From: Jeotgalibacillus aurantiacus
GTDB lineage: Bacteria > Bacillota > Bacilli > Bacillales > Jeotgalibacillaceae
Assembly (NCBI RefSeq): GCF_020595125.1
Contig: NZ_JACNMS010000002.1
Coordinates: forward strand, 248,001-312,000
DNA: 64,000 bases
Direction of reading: 5' to 3'
Below the pieces are notes generated by a model. The model saw only the letters and a list, made by a program, of their open reading frames with translations. It searched no databases and was not told the DNA's origin. Both the position numbers and the translations under genes were made by a program. The stretch's first letter is position 1; every line of letters starts with the position of its first letter. This document shows, in pieces, positions 17,370-26,074 of this stretch.

Positions 17370-19055
17370 ATGACTACTGAAAAAACCGTTCCGACTGATA
17401 TTGAAATTGCCCAGTCTGCTGAAATGTCACCGATCACAGAAATTGCTGCAGGAGCAGGGTTATCAGAAGAAGACCTTGAACTGTATGGAAAATATAAAGC
17501 AAAAATCAGTTTTGAAGCGATAAACCGCCTTCAGACTGCGAGGAATGGAAAGCTGATCCTCGTGACCTCGATTAATCCGACTCCTGCCGGAGAAGGTAAG
17601 TCAACGGTAACGGTAGGACTTGCGGATGCATTAAGAAAAACAGGGAAAAACTCAATGGTTGCTTTAAGAGAGCCTTCACTTGGACCTGTTATGGGGGTTA
17701 AGGGCGGCGCGACCGGGGGTGGTTATGCGCAGGTATTGCCGATGGAGGATATTAACCTTCATTTTACTGGGGATATTCATGCAATCACGACGGCGAATAA
17801 TGCTCTGTCTGCTTTTATCGATAATCATATTCACCAGGGAAATGAAAAACAGATTGATCCGAGACGGATTATCTGGAAACGAGTTCTGGATATGAATGAT
17901 CGCGCACTGCGTCAGGTAATTGTGGGGCTTGGAGGACCGGCTAAAGGAGTTCCGAGAGAAGAAGGATTTGATATTACGGTTGCATCTGAAATTATGGCTG
18001 TTCTCTGTTTATCAGTAAGCATTGAGGATCTTAAACGGAGGTTAGCCAATATGGTTGTGGCTTACACGTATCAAAAAGAACCGGTTACTGTTGGTGACCT
18101 TCAGGCGGAAGGTGCGCTGGCACTGCTGCTGAAGGATGCCTTAAAGCCGAATCTGGTCCAGACACTTGAACACACCCCTGCCTTGATCCACGGCGGTCCA
18201 TTTGCGAATATTGCGCATGGATGTAATTCTGTATTAGCCACAAAAACAGCGTTAAAACTTGCTGATTACGTTGTGACGGAGTCAGGATTTGGTGCTGACC
18301 TTGGAGCGGAAAAGTTCCTGAACATTAAGACGAGAGCAACAGGAAAACACCCGGATGCTGTTGTAATTGTTGCAACAGTAAGGGCACTGAAAATGCACGG
18401 CGGACAGGATAAAAATGAGCTGAAAGAAGAAAATATTCAGGCGTTGCAAAAAGGGTTGGCCAATCTGGAAAAACATCTTGAAACAATCCGATCGTTCGGC
18501 CTTCCAGCTGTTGTTGCCATTAACCGTTTCCATTCGGACCATTCATCGGAGCTTGCAGTGCTTGAGAAGTTCTGTCAAAGCAACGGCGTACATTATGCAC
18601 TGACAGAGGTGTGGGAAAAAGGCGGAGATGGCGGCATCGACCTTGCCCGTCAGGTTCTGGACCTGCTTGAAGGGCAGGCGGATTTTTCTTATCTTTACGA
18701 CCTTGATCAATCCATTCGTGAAAAAATTAATGCCATCGCGGGGAATGTTTATGGAGCGGATGCCGTTGTATTTTCAAAAAAAGCTGAAAAACAGATGGCT
18801 GAATTTGAGAAGTACGGTTGGGGCAAATTACCTGTTTGTATGGCAAAGACACAATATTCATTATCAGACGATCCGAAGCTTCTTGGACGGCCTGAACAAT
18901 TTACGATCACGATCCGTGAGTTAATTCCTAAGCTTGGAGCAGGTTTTATCGTAGCGTTAACCGGTGACGTGATGACCATGCCGGGACTTCCGAAAAAACC
19001 GGCTGCTCAAAATATGGACGTCACGAATGATGGGAAAGCACTTGGTTTATTCTGA
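17370..19055 (+). CDS. fhs: Formate-tetrahydrofolate ligase
   Basis: A 561-residue enzyme that makes 10-formyl-tetrahydrofolate from formate, ATP and THF. The ATP-binding loop TPAGEGKST is at residues 71-79 and the signature [21 protein letters not shown] follows at about 99-119. Length and C-terminus ([12 protein letters not shown]) match full-length family members. GGAGG lies before ATG 17370 and TATGATATGAT about 35 bases upstream is a likely -10 region. The product feeds purine synthesis and, through the THF pool, the thyA/dfrA branch encoded at 26-27.5 kb. Confidence 0.97.
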   Translation: MTTEKTVPTDIEIAQSAEMSPITEIAAGAGLSEEDLELYGKYKAKISFEAINRLQTARNGKLILVTSINPTPAGEGKSTVTVGLADALRKTGKNSMVALREPSLGPVMGVKGGATGGGYAQVLPMEDINLHFTGDIHAITTANNALSAFIDNHIHQGNEKQIDPRRIIWKRVLDMNDRALRQVIVGLGGPAKGVPREEGFDITVASEIMAVLCLSVSIEDLKRRLANMVVAYTYQKEPVTVGDLQAEGALALLLKDALKPNLVQTLEHTPALIHGGPFANIAHGCNSVLATKTALKLADYVVTESGFGADLGAEKFLNIKTRATGKHPDAVVIVATVRALKMHGGQDKNELKEENIQALQKGLANLEKHLETIRSFGLPAVVAINRFHSDHSSELAVLEKFCQSNGVHYALTEVWEKGGDGGIDLARQVLDLLEGQADFSYLYDLDQSIREKINAIAGNVYGADAVVFSKKAEKQMAEFEKYGWGKLPVCMAKTQYSLSDDPKLLGRPEQFTITIRELIPKLGAGFIVALTGDVMTMPGLPKKPAAQNMDVTNDGKALGLF

Positions 19056-19093
19056 TTTCTTTATAAGAAATCTATGCAGCTTTAGATGATGTC

Positions 19094-19136
19094 AGGCTGG
19101 ATAAATCCGAATGAGGGTTTTGATCCAGCCTTTTTT
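19094..19136 (+). terminator. Terminator after fhs
   Basis: AGGCTGGAT pairs with ATCCAGCCT around a long loop, with six T residues after. It lies inside the upstream extension of the next open frame, which argues that the extension is not translated. Confidence 0.8.
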
Positions 19137-19214
19137 ATGTGTGATAAACATAGAGAGGTTCGATTCAACTTCTTCCGGTATGATATGATAACAAAAAAGA
19201 TAGGGGCGATGAAG

Positions 19215-19730
19215 GTGTTTGATCCTACAGCATTTGATAATCTGAAAACGGTTCTGGAAGGAACGGTATATGACCGTGACCTTGATGAAACGGTAAAAAT
19301 CAGTCACCGCAGTGACACAATTGATATCGCTACATTATGCCGTGAGTTTACAATCACTTTTTCAAGTGTCCCACATACGTATGAAGCGGATATGAAATTG
19401 TATGCAGATCTGAAAAAGCTGGCAGCAGAACTGCTTCCTGACCAGTTGGTGGATCAGAAAGCAGGCGCTCTTGTATCCATTATTTTCAGAAAAGATGGAG
19501 AGTACTGGACAGAAGCTGAAAAAGAAATATTGTCTACCCAGTGGGGAAGGGAAAGATGTTATGAGCTAAGAACGGTCACATCCACTAAAAACAGTCCTTA
19601 CTGTGAAGCTGTAGTGAAATTTGACCGTACGATTACTGAAGATATGCTCAGAGACATTGAAGACATGGTTTATTTTGTGATTAAAACCATCGATTTACTG
19701 GATGAAACGGAAGATGATAATGGTGAATGA
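19215..19730 (+). CDS. Conserved hypothetical protein upstream of ypgQ
   Basis: About 171 residues, beginning MFDPTAFDNLKTVLEG from GTG 19215 (eight bases after AGGGG); ATG 19209 is the alternative. The frame is open back to 19086, but that part contains the fhs terminator and the TATGATATGAT promoter element (19179-19189), so it is excluded. The protein is soluble, mixed alpha/beta, with an acidic C-terminus (LLDETEDDNGE). No catalytic motif is evident and I do not recognise the family. Its 3' end overlaps the ypgQ start by 11 bases, pointing to translational coupling. Confidence 0.75.
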   Translation: MFDPTAFDNLKTVLEGTVYDRDLDETVKISHRSDTIDIATLCREFTITFSSVPHTYEADMKLYADLKKLAAELLPDQLVDQKAGALVSIIFRKDGEYWTEAEKEILSTQWGRERCYELRTVTSTKNSPYCEAVVKFDRTITEDMLRDIEDMVYFVIKTIDLLDETEDDNGE

Positions 19731-20325
19731 CGACCGCTTGTCCTCTGTTTATCAATCTGTCAAAACCTTATATGATGATGATTATACCGGGCATGGCTGG
19801 GACCATATAGAGAGGGTTCAGAGACTCGCATTAAAAATTGCCGGAATTGAAAATGAAGGAAATGAATCTTTAATCAGGTTACTCGTGTATCTTCATGATG
19901 CAGGAGATGCCAAACTACATAATGACCAGCGGGCGGCTGATGAATTTCTGATGAATACCATCAGCCAGGCAGGGTTTAATGAATCCGAAACGCAATTACT
20001 CATAAGTGAGTGCGGAGCAATCGGATTCTCCAAGGGGAAGATACCTGAAACCGTTGAAGGAAGAATTGTTCAGGACGCTGACCGGCTTGATGCAATCGGA
20101 GCGGTAGGGATTGCGCGCGCCTTTACATATGGAGCTGTCAAAAGAAATGCGTTTTATTCAGAACACTTACCTGAAGATACGGTGATTCAGCATTTTTATG
20201 ATAAACTTTTAACTCTGAGAGATCGAATGAATACAAAAACAGCGATTAAAATTGCCCATGAACGTCACCGTTTTATGGAGCAGTTTATCGGGCAATTTAT
20301 CAAAGAATGGAATGGTAGGAAATGA
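19720..20325 (+). CDS. ypgQ: HD-domain phosphohydrolase (YpgQ)
   Basis: A 201-residue HD-superfamily metal-dependent phosphohydrolase. The motifs are His25 or His29 in GHGWDHIERV, His59-Asp60 in YLHDAGDAK, and the later Asp in VQDADRLDAIG (about 119-121). B. subtilis YpgQ, structurally studied as an HD protein with nucleotide pyrophosphatase-type activity, is the closest named homologue. Several starts are possible (ATG 19702, 19714, 19720); GGAAG at 19708-19712 fits ATG 19720. Its stop overlaps the ABC-F start as ATGA. The true substrate is not evident. Confidence 0.85.
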   Translation: MVNDDRLSSVYQSVKTLYDDDYTGHGWDHIERVQRLALKIAGIENEGNESLIRLLVYLHDAGDAKLHNDQRAADEFLMNTISQAGFNESETQLLISECGAIGFSKGKIPETVEGRIVQDADRLDAIGAVGIARAFTYGAVKRNAFYSEHLPEDTVIQHFYDKLLTLRDRMNTKTAIKIAHERHRFMEQFIGQFIKEWNGRK

Positions 20326-22199
20326 AGCAGTGCAGATTAATCGACTTAACTAAAACATACGGAGATAAAGCCCTCTTTCATGACCTTAATTTAACCATCA
20401 CTGAGGGTGAAAAGATTGGTCTGATCGGGGTTAATGGTACAGGGAAGTCGACCCTTCTGTCCCTGATTTCCGGAATTGAGCTGCCTGATTCAGGCACCAT
20501 TGATCAGCCAAAGGATTTTACAGTGAGATTATTGGATCAGGAACCGGAGCTCGATGACGGATTGTCCATTTTGGAAACCGTTTTTAAAACGGATGCAAAA
20601 GTTGTTCAATTGATGAATCGGTTTGAAACGGCCTTGGCGGCTTATGAAAAAAATCCCGAATCTGCAGAAATACAGGAGAAGTTTATGGCCATTCAGCAGA
20701 AGATGGAGGAGGAAGAGGCCTGGGACGCAACCTCACAGGCCAAGACCATCCTTTCAAAGCTTGGGATCCATGATACCAATCGCCAAATCAACGAATTATC
20801 AGGTGGCCAGAAAAAAAGAGTTGCGCTCGCTCAGGTAATGCTTGAAACACCTGATCTGCTATTGCTGGATGAGCCAACCAACCATCTCGACTATCAAGCC
20901 ATCGACTGGCTGGCCGGTTATTTGAAAAAATATAAAGGCGCGTTAATGGTTGTCTCCCATGACCGTTACTTCCTTGATGAAGTATCAACTGTCATGGTTG
21001 AACTCGAAAATGGAAAGGCTTATCAATATAAAGGTAATTATGAATCATTTATTGAAGCGAAAGCATTAAGAGAAGAGCAGGAACAGGCTGAACAGCAAAA
21101 ACACAATAATTTATACCGTTCTGAGCTTGCCTGGATGAGAAAAGGGGCAAAAGCGAGAACGACTAAACAAAAAGCCCGGATTAAACGGTTTGAAGAGCTC
21201 GACAAAAAAACAGGTCCTGTCAATCAGGAGGATCTGACCATCAGTGCAGTCGGAAGCCGATTAGGTAAACAGGTGGTAGAATTAAAAAATGTCGCTAAAG
21301 CTTTTAATGGAAAAAGTATTCTTACAGATTTTGATTTTATGCTTCTTCCAGGTGACCGGATTGGTATTGCCGGTCCAAACGGCAGCGGGAAATCAACCCT
21401 TATGGATCTGATCAGCGGAAGGATTGAGCCTGATTCCGGATCGGTCATCATAGGGCAGACTGTAAAATTCGCCTATTTTTCTCAGGAAATCAAAGGGATG
21501 AATGAACAGCTCCGCATGATTGAGTATTTGCGAGAAGAAGCAGAAGAGGCAGTGACAAAGGAAGGGAAAGTGTCTGTCTCACAAATGCTTGAACAGTTCC
21601 TGTTTCCGCCTTCTGTTCATGGTACACCGATTTATAAATTGTCAGGTGGAGAGAAGAAACGCCTCTATTTATTGCGCCTGCTCATGCAGCAGCCGAATGT
21701 TCTTCTGTTGGATGAACCGACCAATGACCTGGATACCCAGACATTGACGGTGCTCGAAAACTTTATAGAATCTTTTGAAGGAGTCGTCATTACGGTTTCC
21801 CACGATCGTTATTTCCTCGATAAATCAGCAGAAAAGCTGATCATACTGGGTCACGATCAGGAACCTGAGATTGTTTTTGACCGATACAGTGATTATTTAG
21901 CTGCTAAGACGGACGAAAAACCGGAGCAAGCGGTAAAGGAAACAAAAAAAGAAAAACCTAAGCAGAGAGAAAAAAAACGGCTGTCTTTCCATGAAAAAAA
22001 AGAATGGGAAGAAATTGATGATAAAATCGCAGCTGCAGAGTTGAAAATAGAATCGCTTGAACAGGAGCTGAATCAAACAGGCAGCGACTTTACAAGAGCG
22101 GATGAAATCATGTCAGAACTTGAAAAAACGAATGATGAGCTTGAACACTTAATCGAGCGCTGGAGTTATTTATCTGAAATTGCTGAACAGGCCGATTAA
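20322..22199 (+). CDS. yfmR: ABC-F ribosome-associated ATPase (YfmR/Uup type)
   Basis: A 625-residue ABC-F protein with two ATPase domains and no membrane segment. Walker A motifs are GVNGTGKST (about 36-44) and GPNGSGKST (about 351-359). Signatures are ELSGGQKKR (about 159) and LSGGEKKR (about 440), each followed by DEPTN. A linker helix pair (about 240-300) and a C-terminal coiled coil (about 545-620) match YfmR and Uup. YfmR works beside EF-P to relieve stalled translation at proline-rich sequences. It is translationally coupled to ypgQ through an ATGA overlap. Confidence 0.88.
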   Translation: MKQCRLIDLTKTYGDKALFHDLNLTITEGEKIGLIGVNGTGKSTLLSLISGIELPDSGTIDQPKDFTVRLLDQEPELDDGLSILETVFKTDAKVVQLMNRFETALAAYEKNPESAEIQEKFMAIQQKMEEEEAWDATSQAKTILSKLGIHDTNRQINELSGGQKKRVALAQVMLETPDLLLLDEPTNHLDYQAIDWLAGYLKKYKGALMVVSHDRYFLDEVSTVMVELENGKAYQYKGNYESFIEAKALREEQEQAEQQKHNNLYRSELAWMRKGAKARTTKQKARIKRFEELDKKTGPVNQEDLTISAVGSRLGKQVVELKNVAKAFNGKSILTDFDFMLLPGDRIGIAGPNGSGKSTLMDLISGRIEPDSGSVIIGQTVKFAYFSQEIKGMNEQLRMIEYLREEAEEAVTKEGKVSVSQMLEQFLFPPSVHGTPIYKLSGGEKKRLYLLRLLMQQPNVLLLDEPTNDLDTQTLTVLENFIESFEGVVITVSHDRYFLDKSAEKLIILGHDQEPEIVFDRYSDYLAAKTDEKPEQAVKETKKEKPKQREKKRLSFHEKKEWEEIDDKIAAAELKIESLEQELNQTGSDFTRADEIMSELEKTNDELEHLIERWSYLSEIAEQAD

Positions 22200-22260
22200 T
22201 TCATGCCTTTAAAGGACTATGTTACAATGCAGATACAATGTTTGATCGGAGGGTGAACAC

Positions 22261-23397
22261 TTGAAAATATTATCTATCGAACCAACACCAAGCCCGAATA
22301 CGATGAAGGTCATCGTCGATGAAGCGCTGCAGGGCGGGAAAAGTAACAATTACAAAAAAGAGGACGCAGCAGATGCGCCATTGAAAATTAAGTCTCTCCT
22401 TGAAATTGACGGAGTAAAAGGAATCTATCATGTTGCTGATTTCCTTGCTGTTGAACGTCATCCAAAAGCAGACTGGCAACAGATCCTTCCAGCTGTCCGT
22501 GAAGTATTTGGAGAGGAAACGGAAGCAGAAAAATCAGAACATAAGCCGGATGAACATTACGGTGAAGTGAATGTTCAGGTTTTGCAATTCAAAGGGATTC
22601 CTTTACAGGTGAAACTGCTGAATGGTGAAACTGAAAAACGTTACGGACTTCCGGATTATTTCGCCCAGGCCATGGGTGAAGCACAATTAGCAGGCGACAA
22701 TGTCGTTCTCCAGAGAAAATGGAAAGATTTTGGTGTCAGATACGGAGATCTGGATAAAATTGCAGCAGAAGTAACTGAAGAAATACTTGCATCCTACCCG
22801 GCAAGCAGGGTTCAGGCAATCGTGGAAGCATCCAGAGAAGCTGGTACTGAATCGCCTAAAAGAGAACTCAGAAAAGTCAGTGCCGAAGAGCTTAAGAATG
22901 CAGACAGCTGGCAGGAACGTTACCAGCTGCTAGAGCAGATTCCTGAGCCGGATACAAGTGACCTCGACATGCTGAATGTTGCGCTGGAAGATGAAAAAGT
23001 GTCAGTTCGAAGACTGGCTGTCGTTTATCTTGGTATGATTGAGGATCCATCTGTCCTTCCATATTTATATAAAGGGCTGAATGATAAAAATGCCTCAGTC
23101 AGAAGAACGGCGGGAGACTGCTTATCAGATCTCGGTTTTCCTGAAGCAGAGGATGAAATGGCCAAAGCTCTTACGGATAAAAATAAGCTGGTCAGATGGA
23201 GAGCCGCTATGTTTTTGTATGAAGCAGGAACTGAAAAAGCACTTGACGCTTTAAAAGCTGTACAGGAAGACCCGGAATTTGAAGTGAAGCTTCAGGTATT
23301 GATGGCAATTGAACGGATCGAAGGCGGAGAAGAAGCAAAAGGATCAGTTTGGAAACAAATGACGGAAGCAAGAAAAGCAGGAATGGAGGAATCCTAA
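22261..23397 (+). CDS. ypgR: Conserved virulence factor C family protein (YpgR)
   Basis: A 378-residue two-part protein. Residues 1-90 are an Nfu/NifU N-terminal domain (PTPSPNTMKVIVDEAL, GIYHVADFLAVERHP). After a middle region, residues of about 235-375 form HEAT-like repeats (VRRLAVVYLGMIEDPSVLPYL, VRRTAGDCLSDLG, VRWRAAMFLYEAGTEKALD). The CxxC iron-sulfur module of true Nfu scaffolds is absent. Homologues include B. subtilis YpgR and S. aureus CvfC. TTG 22261 is used, preceded by GGAGGG. A TTACAAT -10-like box about 35 bases upstream suggests its own promoter. The stop codon overlaps the bacilliredoxin ATG. Confidence 0.85.
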   Translation: MKILSIEPTPSPNTMKVIVDEALQGGKSNNYKKEDAADAPLKIKSLLEIDGVKGIYHVADFLAVERHPKADWQQILPAVREVFGEETEAEKSEHKPDEHYGEVNVQVLQFKGIPLQVKLLNGETEKRYGLPDYFAQAMGEAQLAGDNVVLQRKWKDFGVRYGDLDKIAAEVTEEILASYPASRVQAIVEASREAGTESPKRELRKVSAEELKNADSWQERYQLLEQIPEPDTSDLDMLNVALEDEKVSVRRLAVVYLGMIEDPSVLPYLYKGLNDKNASVRRTAGDCLSDLGFPEAEDEMAKALTDKNKLVRWRAAMFLYEAGTEKALDALKAVQEDPEFEVKLQVLMAIERIEGGEEAKGSVWKQMTEARKAGMEES

Positions 23398-23831
23398 TGT
23401 CAATGGCATACGAAGAATACATGAAGCAGCTAGTAAAACCGATGAGAGAAGAACTGACGCAGGCAGGGTTTCAGGAGCTTAGAACGGAAGAAGAAGTTGA
23501 ATCATTTTTAGAAGAAGCAGAAGGCACGACACTTGTTGTGATCAATTCTGTCTGCGGATGTGCAGCTGGACTGGCAAGACCGGCTGTTACTCAGGCACTG
23601 ATCACACATGATAAAGAGCCGGATCATCTGGTGACGGTTTTTGCCGGTCAGGACAGAGAAGCGACTGCAAAAATGCGTAACCATTTCCCCGATTATGAGC
23701 CGTCATCGCCATCTATTGTGTTATTAAAAGAAGGCAGAGTCGCTCATTTTATTCCGCGCGAAGAGATTGAGGATCACAGCGTGGAAGATATTGTTGAAAA
23801 TATTAAAGGTGCAATGGATCTGCATTGCTAA
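23397..23831 (+). CDS. brxA: Bacilliredoxin BrxA (YphP)
   Basis: A 144-residue thioredoxin-like protein with the unusual C-G-C active site (Cys53-Gly54-Cys55 in NSVCGCAAGLARP), nearly identical to B. subtilis BrxA/YphP. It removes bacillithiol from S-bacillithiolated proteins after oxidative stress, so the organism should make bacillithiol. The frame extends upstream to 23349, but GGAGGAATCCTA places the start at ATG 23397, overlapping the ypgR stop. A strong terminator follows. It may share the oxidative-repair theme with msrA and msrB at 31.7-32.7 kb. Confidence 0.95.
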   Translation: MSMAYEEYMKQLVKPMREELTQAGFQELRTEEEVESFLEEAEGTTLVVINSVCGCAAGLARPAVTQALITHDKEPDHLVTVFAGQDREATAKMRNHFPDYEPSSPSIVLLKEGRVAHFIPREEIEDHSVEDIVENIKGAMDLHC

Positions 23832-23854
23832 AAGCGCCGATATGGCGCTTTTTT
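23830..23854 (+). terminator. Terminator after brxA
   Basis: AAAAGCGCC/GGCGCTTTT stem with loop GATAT, then a T run; it overlaps the brxA stop codon. Confidence 0.9.
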
Positions 23855-23876
23855 ATATGAGAGAAGGTGCAAAAAG

Positions 23877-24659
23877 TTGATTATTACAACGTCAGGACGT
23901 CCAGACAAAATATGCTTTGAAAATGCCGAGAGAGCGCAATCAGTTTTAGGAGGATCCATTATTCTGCGGAAGAAACGCTCTGTTAAGCAGCTGATCGACA
24001 TTTACAATGAACCCGTACTTGTCTCCGGAACGGACAGATTTGAATATTATTCATCAGACTCTACCACTCCATTCTTTTTCCACCCCAATTCAAGTGCTTT
24101 CAGAATCAAACGGATGCGAAAAGGAATGCCCGACCCGTTAATAGAAGCATCCGGGTTAAAAAATGGTGATACATTTTTGGATTGTACAGCAGGGCTTTGT
24201 TCAGATGCGATCACAGCAGCCTGTTTGACGCAGAACAAAGTAACAGCATTGGAAATTAATCCGATTACAGCATTTATCATCTCTGAAGGACTGAAGCAGT
24301 GGGAAACAGAAGATACGGATTTGAAAAAAGCAATGAGCAATGTAGAAATCATTAACACTCATTATGCTGACTATTTAAAAAGCTGCATGGACAACGAATT
24401 TGATATCATTTATTTTGATCCGATGTTTACAGAGGAGGTGCAATCAGAAGGAATTTCAGGATTAAGGCACCTTGCTGATGAGCATGATGAACGACTTGGG
24501 GAGGCTGTCAGAGAGGCGCAAAGAGTCGCAAGAAAATGCATTGTGCTGAAAGATCATTTCAGGTCTGAGAGATTCCATCTCTATGGATTCACTCAACTAA
24601 AAAGACCCTCCACCAAACAGCATTATGGAGTGATCAGGGTCGATCGTAATATGACATAA
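23877..24659 (+). CDS. ypiP: Class I SAM methyltransferase, RsmJ-like (YpiP)
   Basis: A 260-residue methyltransferase. The SAM motif is FLDCTAGLCSDAITAA (about residues 100-115), the acidic motif ALEINP follows at about 124, and YFDPMF at about 182 occupies the place of the DPPY/DPMY catalytic motif of RsmJ, which modifies 16S rRNA guanine. The B. subtilis neighbour-order equivalent is YpiP. It starts at TTG 23877 after GAAGGTG. The substrate is inferred from the fold and not established. Downstream lies a spacer holding repeat copy 2 and a convergent micro-ORF. Confidence 0.75.
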   Translation: MIITTSGRPDKICFENAERAQSVLGGSIILRKKRSVKQLIDIYNEPVLVSGTDRFEYYSSDSTTPFFFHPNSSAFRIKRMRKGMPDPLIEASGLKNGDTFLDCTAGLCSDAITAACLTQNKVTALEINPITAFIISEGLKQWETEDTDLKKAMSNVEIINTHYADYLKSCMDNEFDIIYFDPMFTEEVQSEGISGLRHLADEHDERLGEAVREAQRVARKCIVLKDHFRSERFHLYGFTQLKRPSTKQHYGVIRVDRNMT

Positions 24660-24785
24660 GGTTATCATGTCATTTGTATGATCAAATGAAGGGTAACTCA
24701 ATAAATTGAGTGGTTTTGTTCTTAAGCTTTAAGAATTCTATCTATACTTAAATGTAATGATTTTCTTGAAGGTGATTCTTTTTAA

Positions 24786-24898
24786 GTGACGGGGACATCC
24801 GGAGACTCCTGTGGGGGAAAGGGTCAGGTGAAACCAGCTGGGCGAAGCGCAGGTAGGTTCACCGCCCGGCCACGGAAAGCGCAGGATGTCCCCGTCAC
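24786..24898 (+). repeat. Structured dispersed repeat, copy 2 (113 bp)
   Basis: Outer arms GTGACGGGGACATCC and GGATGTCCCCGTCAC are perfect inverted repeats. The core keeps the same spacing as copy 1 (GACTCCTGTGG, CAGGTGAA, TTCACCG, CCACGGAAAGCG). It lies between the convergent ypiP and micro-ORF genes, in the spacer 24660-24945. The 24660-24785 part has only a weak ACTCAAT/ATTGAGT hairpin. Confidence 0.92.
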
Positions 24899-24921
24899 GG
24901 TTCTTAATAATAAAAACAAAA

Positions 24922-24940
24922 AAACCGGTTCGCCCGGTTT
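24922..24940 (-). terminator. Terminator of the 24-aa micro-ORF
   Basis: AAACCGG/CCGGTTT type stem with a TTCG(C) loop; on the minus strand a T-rich run follows. It starts six bases after the micro-ORF stop codon. Confidence 0.75.
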
Positions 24941-24945
24941 TTTTC

Positions 24946-25020
24946 TTACTCTGCAAACTGAAGGTATACCATATAACCAAGTAGCATCAAAAACCCAATG
25001 CTGATTAACGTATCTTCCAT
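24946..25020 (-). CDS. 24-aa single-pass membrane micro-protein
   Basis: On the minus strand ATG (25018-25020) opens 24 codons ending TAA. The peptide starts MEDTLISIG and continues with a hydrophobic helix (FLMLLGYMVYLQF) and an acidic end (AE), a one-helix membrane protein with acidic ends. GGGAGGG is six bases before the ATG, a near-ideal ribosome-binding site, and an intrinsic terminator follows directly. These three signals together support a real gene. I do not recognise a family. It is divergent from ypjP, whose start is 125 bases away. Confidence 0.7.
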   Translation of the reverse strand: MEDTLISIGFLMLLGYMVYLQFAE

Positions 25021-25145
25021 TTGAATCCCTCCCGATAAACAGACATTAGATAAATAGTTGCAATTTTATGAAACCAAAAGCAAATCTGTTCGTATTCTAG
25101 TATAATAGAACATACCTTAATCATACAAGAAGGGATTTGCGGTTT

Positions 25146-25736
25146 ATGCCAAACTGGTTAAAAAAATCATTTGTCGTATTTATCTCGATCATCACATTCG
25201 GAATGGTTTCACCACAGGATCTATTTGCTAATGAAACAGGCGATACTCATCATCAGGACCCATCTATTGCTGAGAACAATAAACAGACAGGCAGTGACCT
25301 TCCTCTCCTCGACAAGGAGACATCTGCAGAACTTTTGATCTCCCAGGCAAGAGAAATCACAACGGCTAAGCTTGGCGAACGGATCATGCCGAGAATCGAA
25401 TCTGATATCCAGTCTGAAGTATTGCCGAAAATGGAAGAAATGATTACAGAATTAATTTATACATATTCGGATGATGAATACTCCGAACTGATGATTTCAC
25501 CGGCAATTGGTAAAGGTGAGGGGGAACGGATTTTTCATATTATTGATGCGAAAACAAATGATGATGTACTATGTTTTCACGTAAGAAAAGACCGCCCGCC
25601 GCTTGAAGGTTACACATTTAACTTCCATTACCATACAGCAGAAGACGGCTTTGAAACGCATCATGAAATTGCTGACGTATACTGGGGTAAAGACACCCCT
25701 GCAAAATTCGGTTCCACAAGTTCGAATTTACATTAA
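25146..25736 (+). CDS. ypjP: YpjP-family protein, probably secreted or membrane-anchored
   Basis: A 196-residue protein with a basic start (MPNWLKKS), a hydrophobic segment FVVFISIITFGMVSP (about residues 9-24) and a likely signal cleavage after DLFA. The mature part carries a helical central region (about 60-115) and a C-terminal beta-rich section with FHVRKDRPPLEGYTFNFHYH. It matches B. subtilis YpjP in this position next to thymidylate synthase. The TTG at 25137 is open, but AAGGGA is too close; ATG 25146 is preferred. TAGTATAAT upstream (25099-25106 region) is the likely extended -10. Function is unknown. Confidence 0.82.
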   Translation: MPNWLKKSFVVFISIITFGMVSPQDLFANETGDTHHQDPSIAENNKQTGSDLPLLDKETSAELLISQAREITTAKLGERIMPRIESDIQSEVLPKMEEMITELIYTYSDDEYSELMISPAIGKGEGERIFHIIDAKTNDDVLCFHVRKDRPPLEGYTFNFHYHTAEDGFETHHEIADVYWGKDTPAKFGSTSSNLH

Positions 25737-25762
25737 ACCACTGAATTTTCAGTGGTTTTTTC
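25736..25762 (+). terminator. Terminator after ypjP
   Basis: AACCACTGAA/TTCAGTGGTT stem then TTTT, directly at the ypjP stop codon. The remaining spacer to thyA (25763-26074) holds repeat copy 3 and no other gene. Confidence 0.85.
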
Positions 25763-25783
25763 ATTGTATGCTTATAGTAAACC

Positions 25784-25895
25784 GTGCCAGGGACATCCTT
25801 CGCTTTCCGCGGCCGCGCGGTGAGCCAGCTGTGCTACGCACATCTGTCTCACCTGTCGCTTCTCTGCCGCAGGAGTCTACGGATGTCCCTGGCAC
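25784..25895 (-). repeat. Structured dispersed repeat, copy 3 (112 bp, reverse orientation)
   Basis: Outer arms GTGCCAGGGACATCC and GGATGTCCCTGGCAC are perfect inverted repeats. Read on the minus strand the core is GACTCCTGCGG, CAGGTGAG, CTCACCG and CCGCGGAAAGCG. Relative to copies 1 and 2, paired bases have changed on both sides of the inner and middle helices. Confidence 0.92.
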
Positions 25896-26074
25896 TAATG
25901 GTAATTGAATCAGAAAAATCTGTATCCTGAAGCAAAAAAAATGATTACAGATCTAAGCAAGTTTGTGTTTTGAAAATTAATCATCCTGCATTGTGAGATG
26001 TAGTTTGGAGTCGGTTAGATGATTCTGTTAAGATAAACTCGTACATATTATTCGAAACGAAAGGAAGTAGGTTC

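Noticed and set aside
19086-19208. Extension of the hypothetical gene upstream of ypgQ
   Set aside because: It contains the fhs terminator and a likely -10 element, so it is not expected to be translated.
24786-25004. Open frame spanning repeat copy 2
   Set aside because: Its codons come mostly from the palindromic repeat and it has no ribosome-binding site; the repeat is non-coding.
25603-25908. 101-aa plus-strand open frame over the end of ypjP and repeat copy 3
   Set aside because: Out of frame with ypjP and continuing into the repeat; no start signal.
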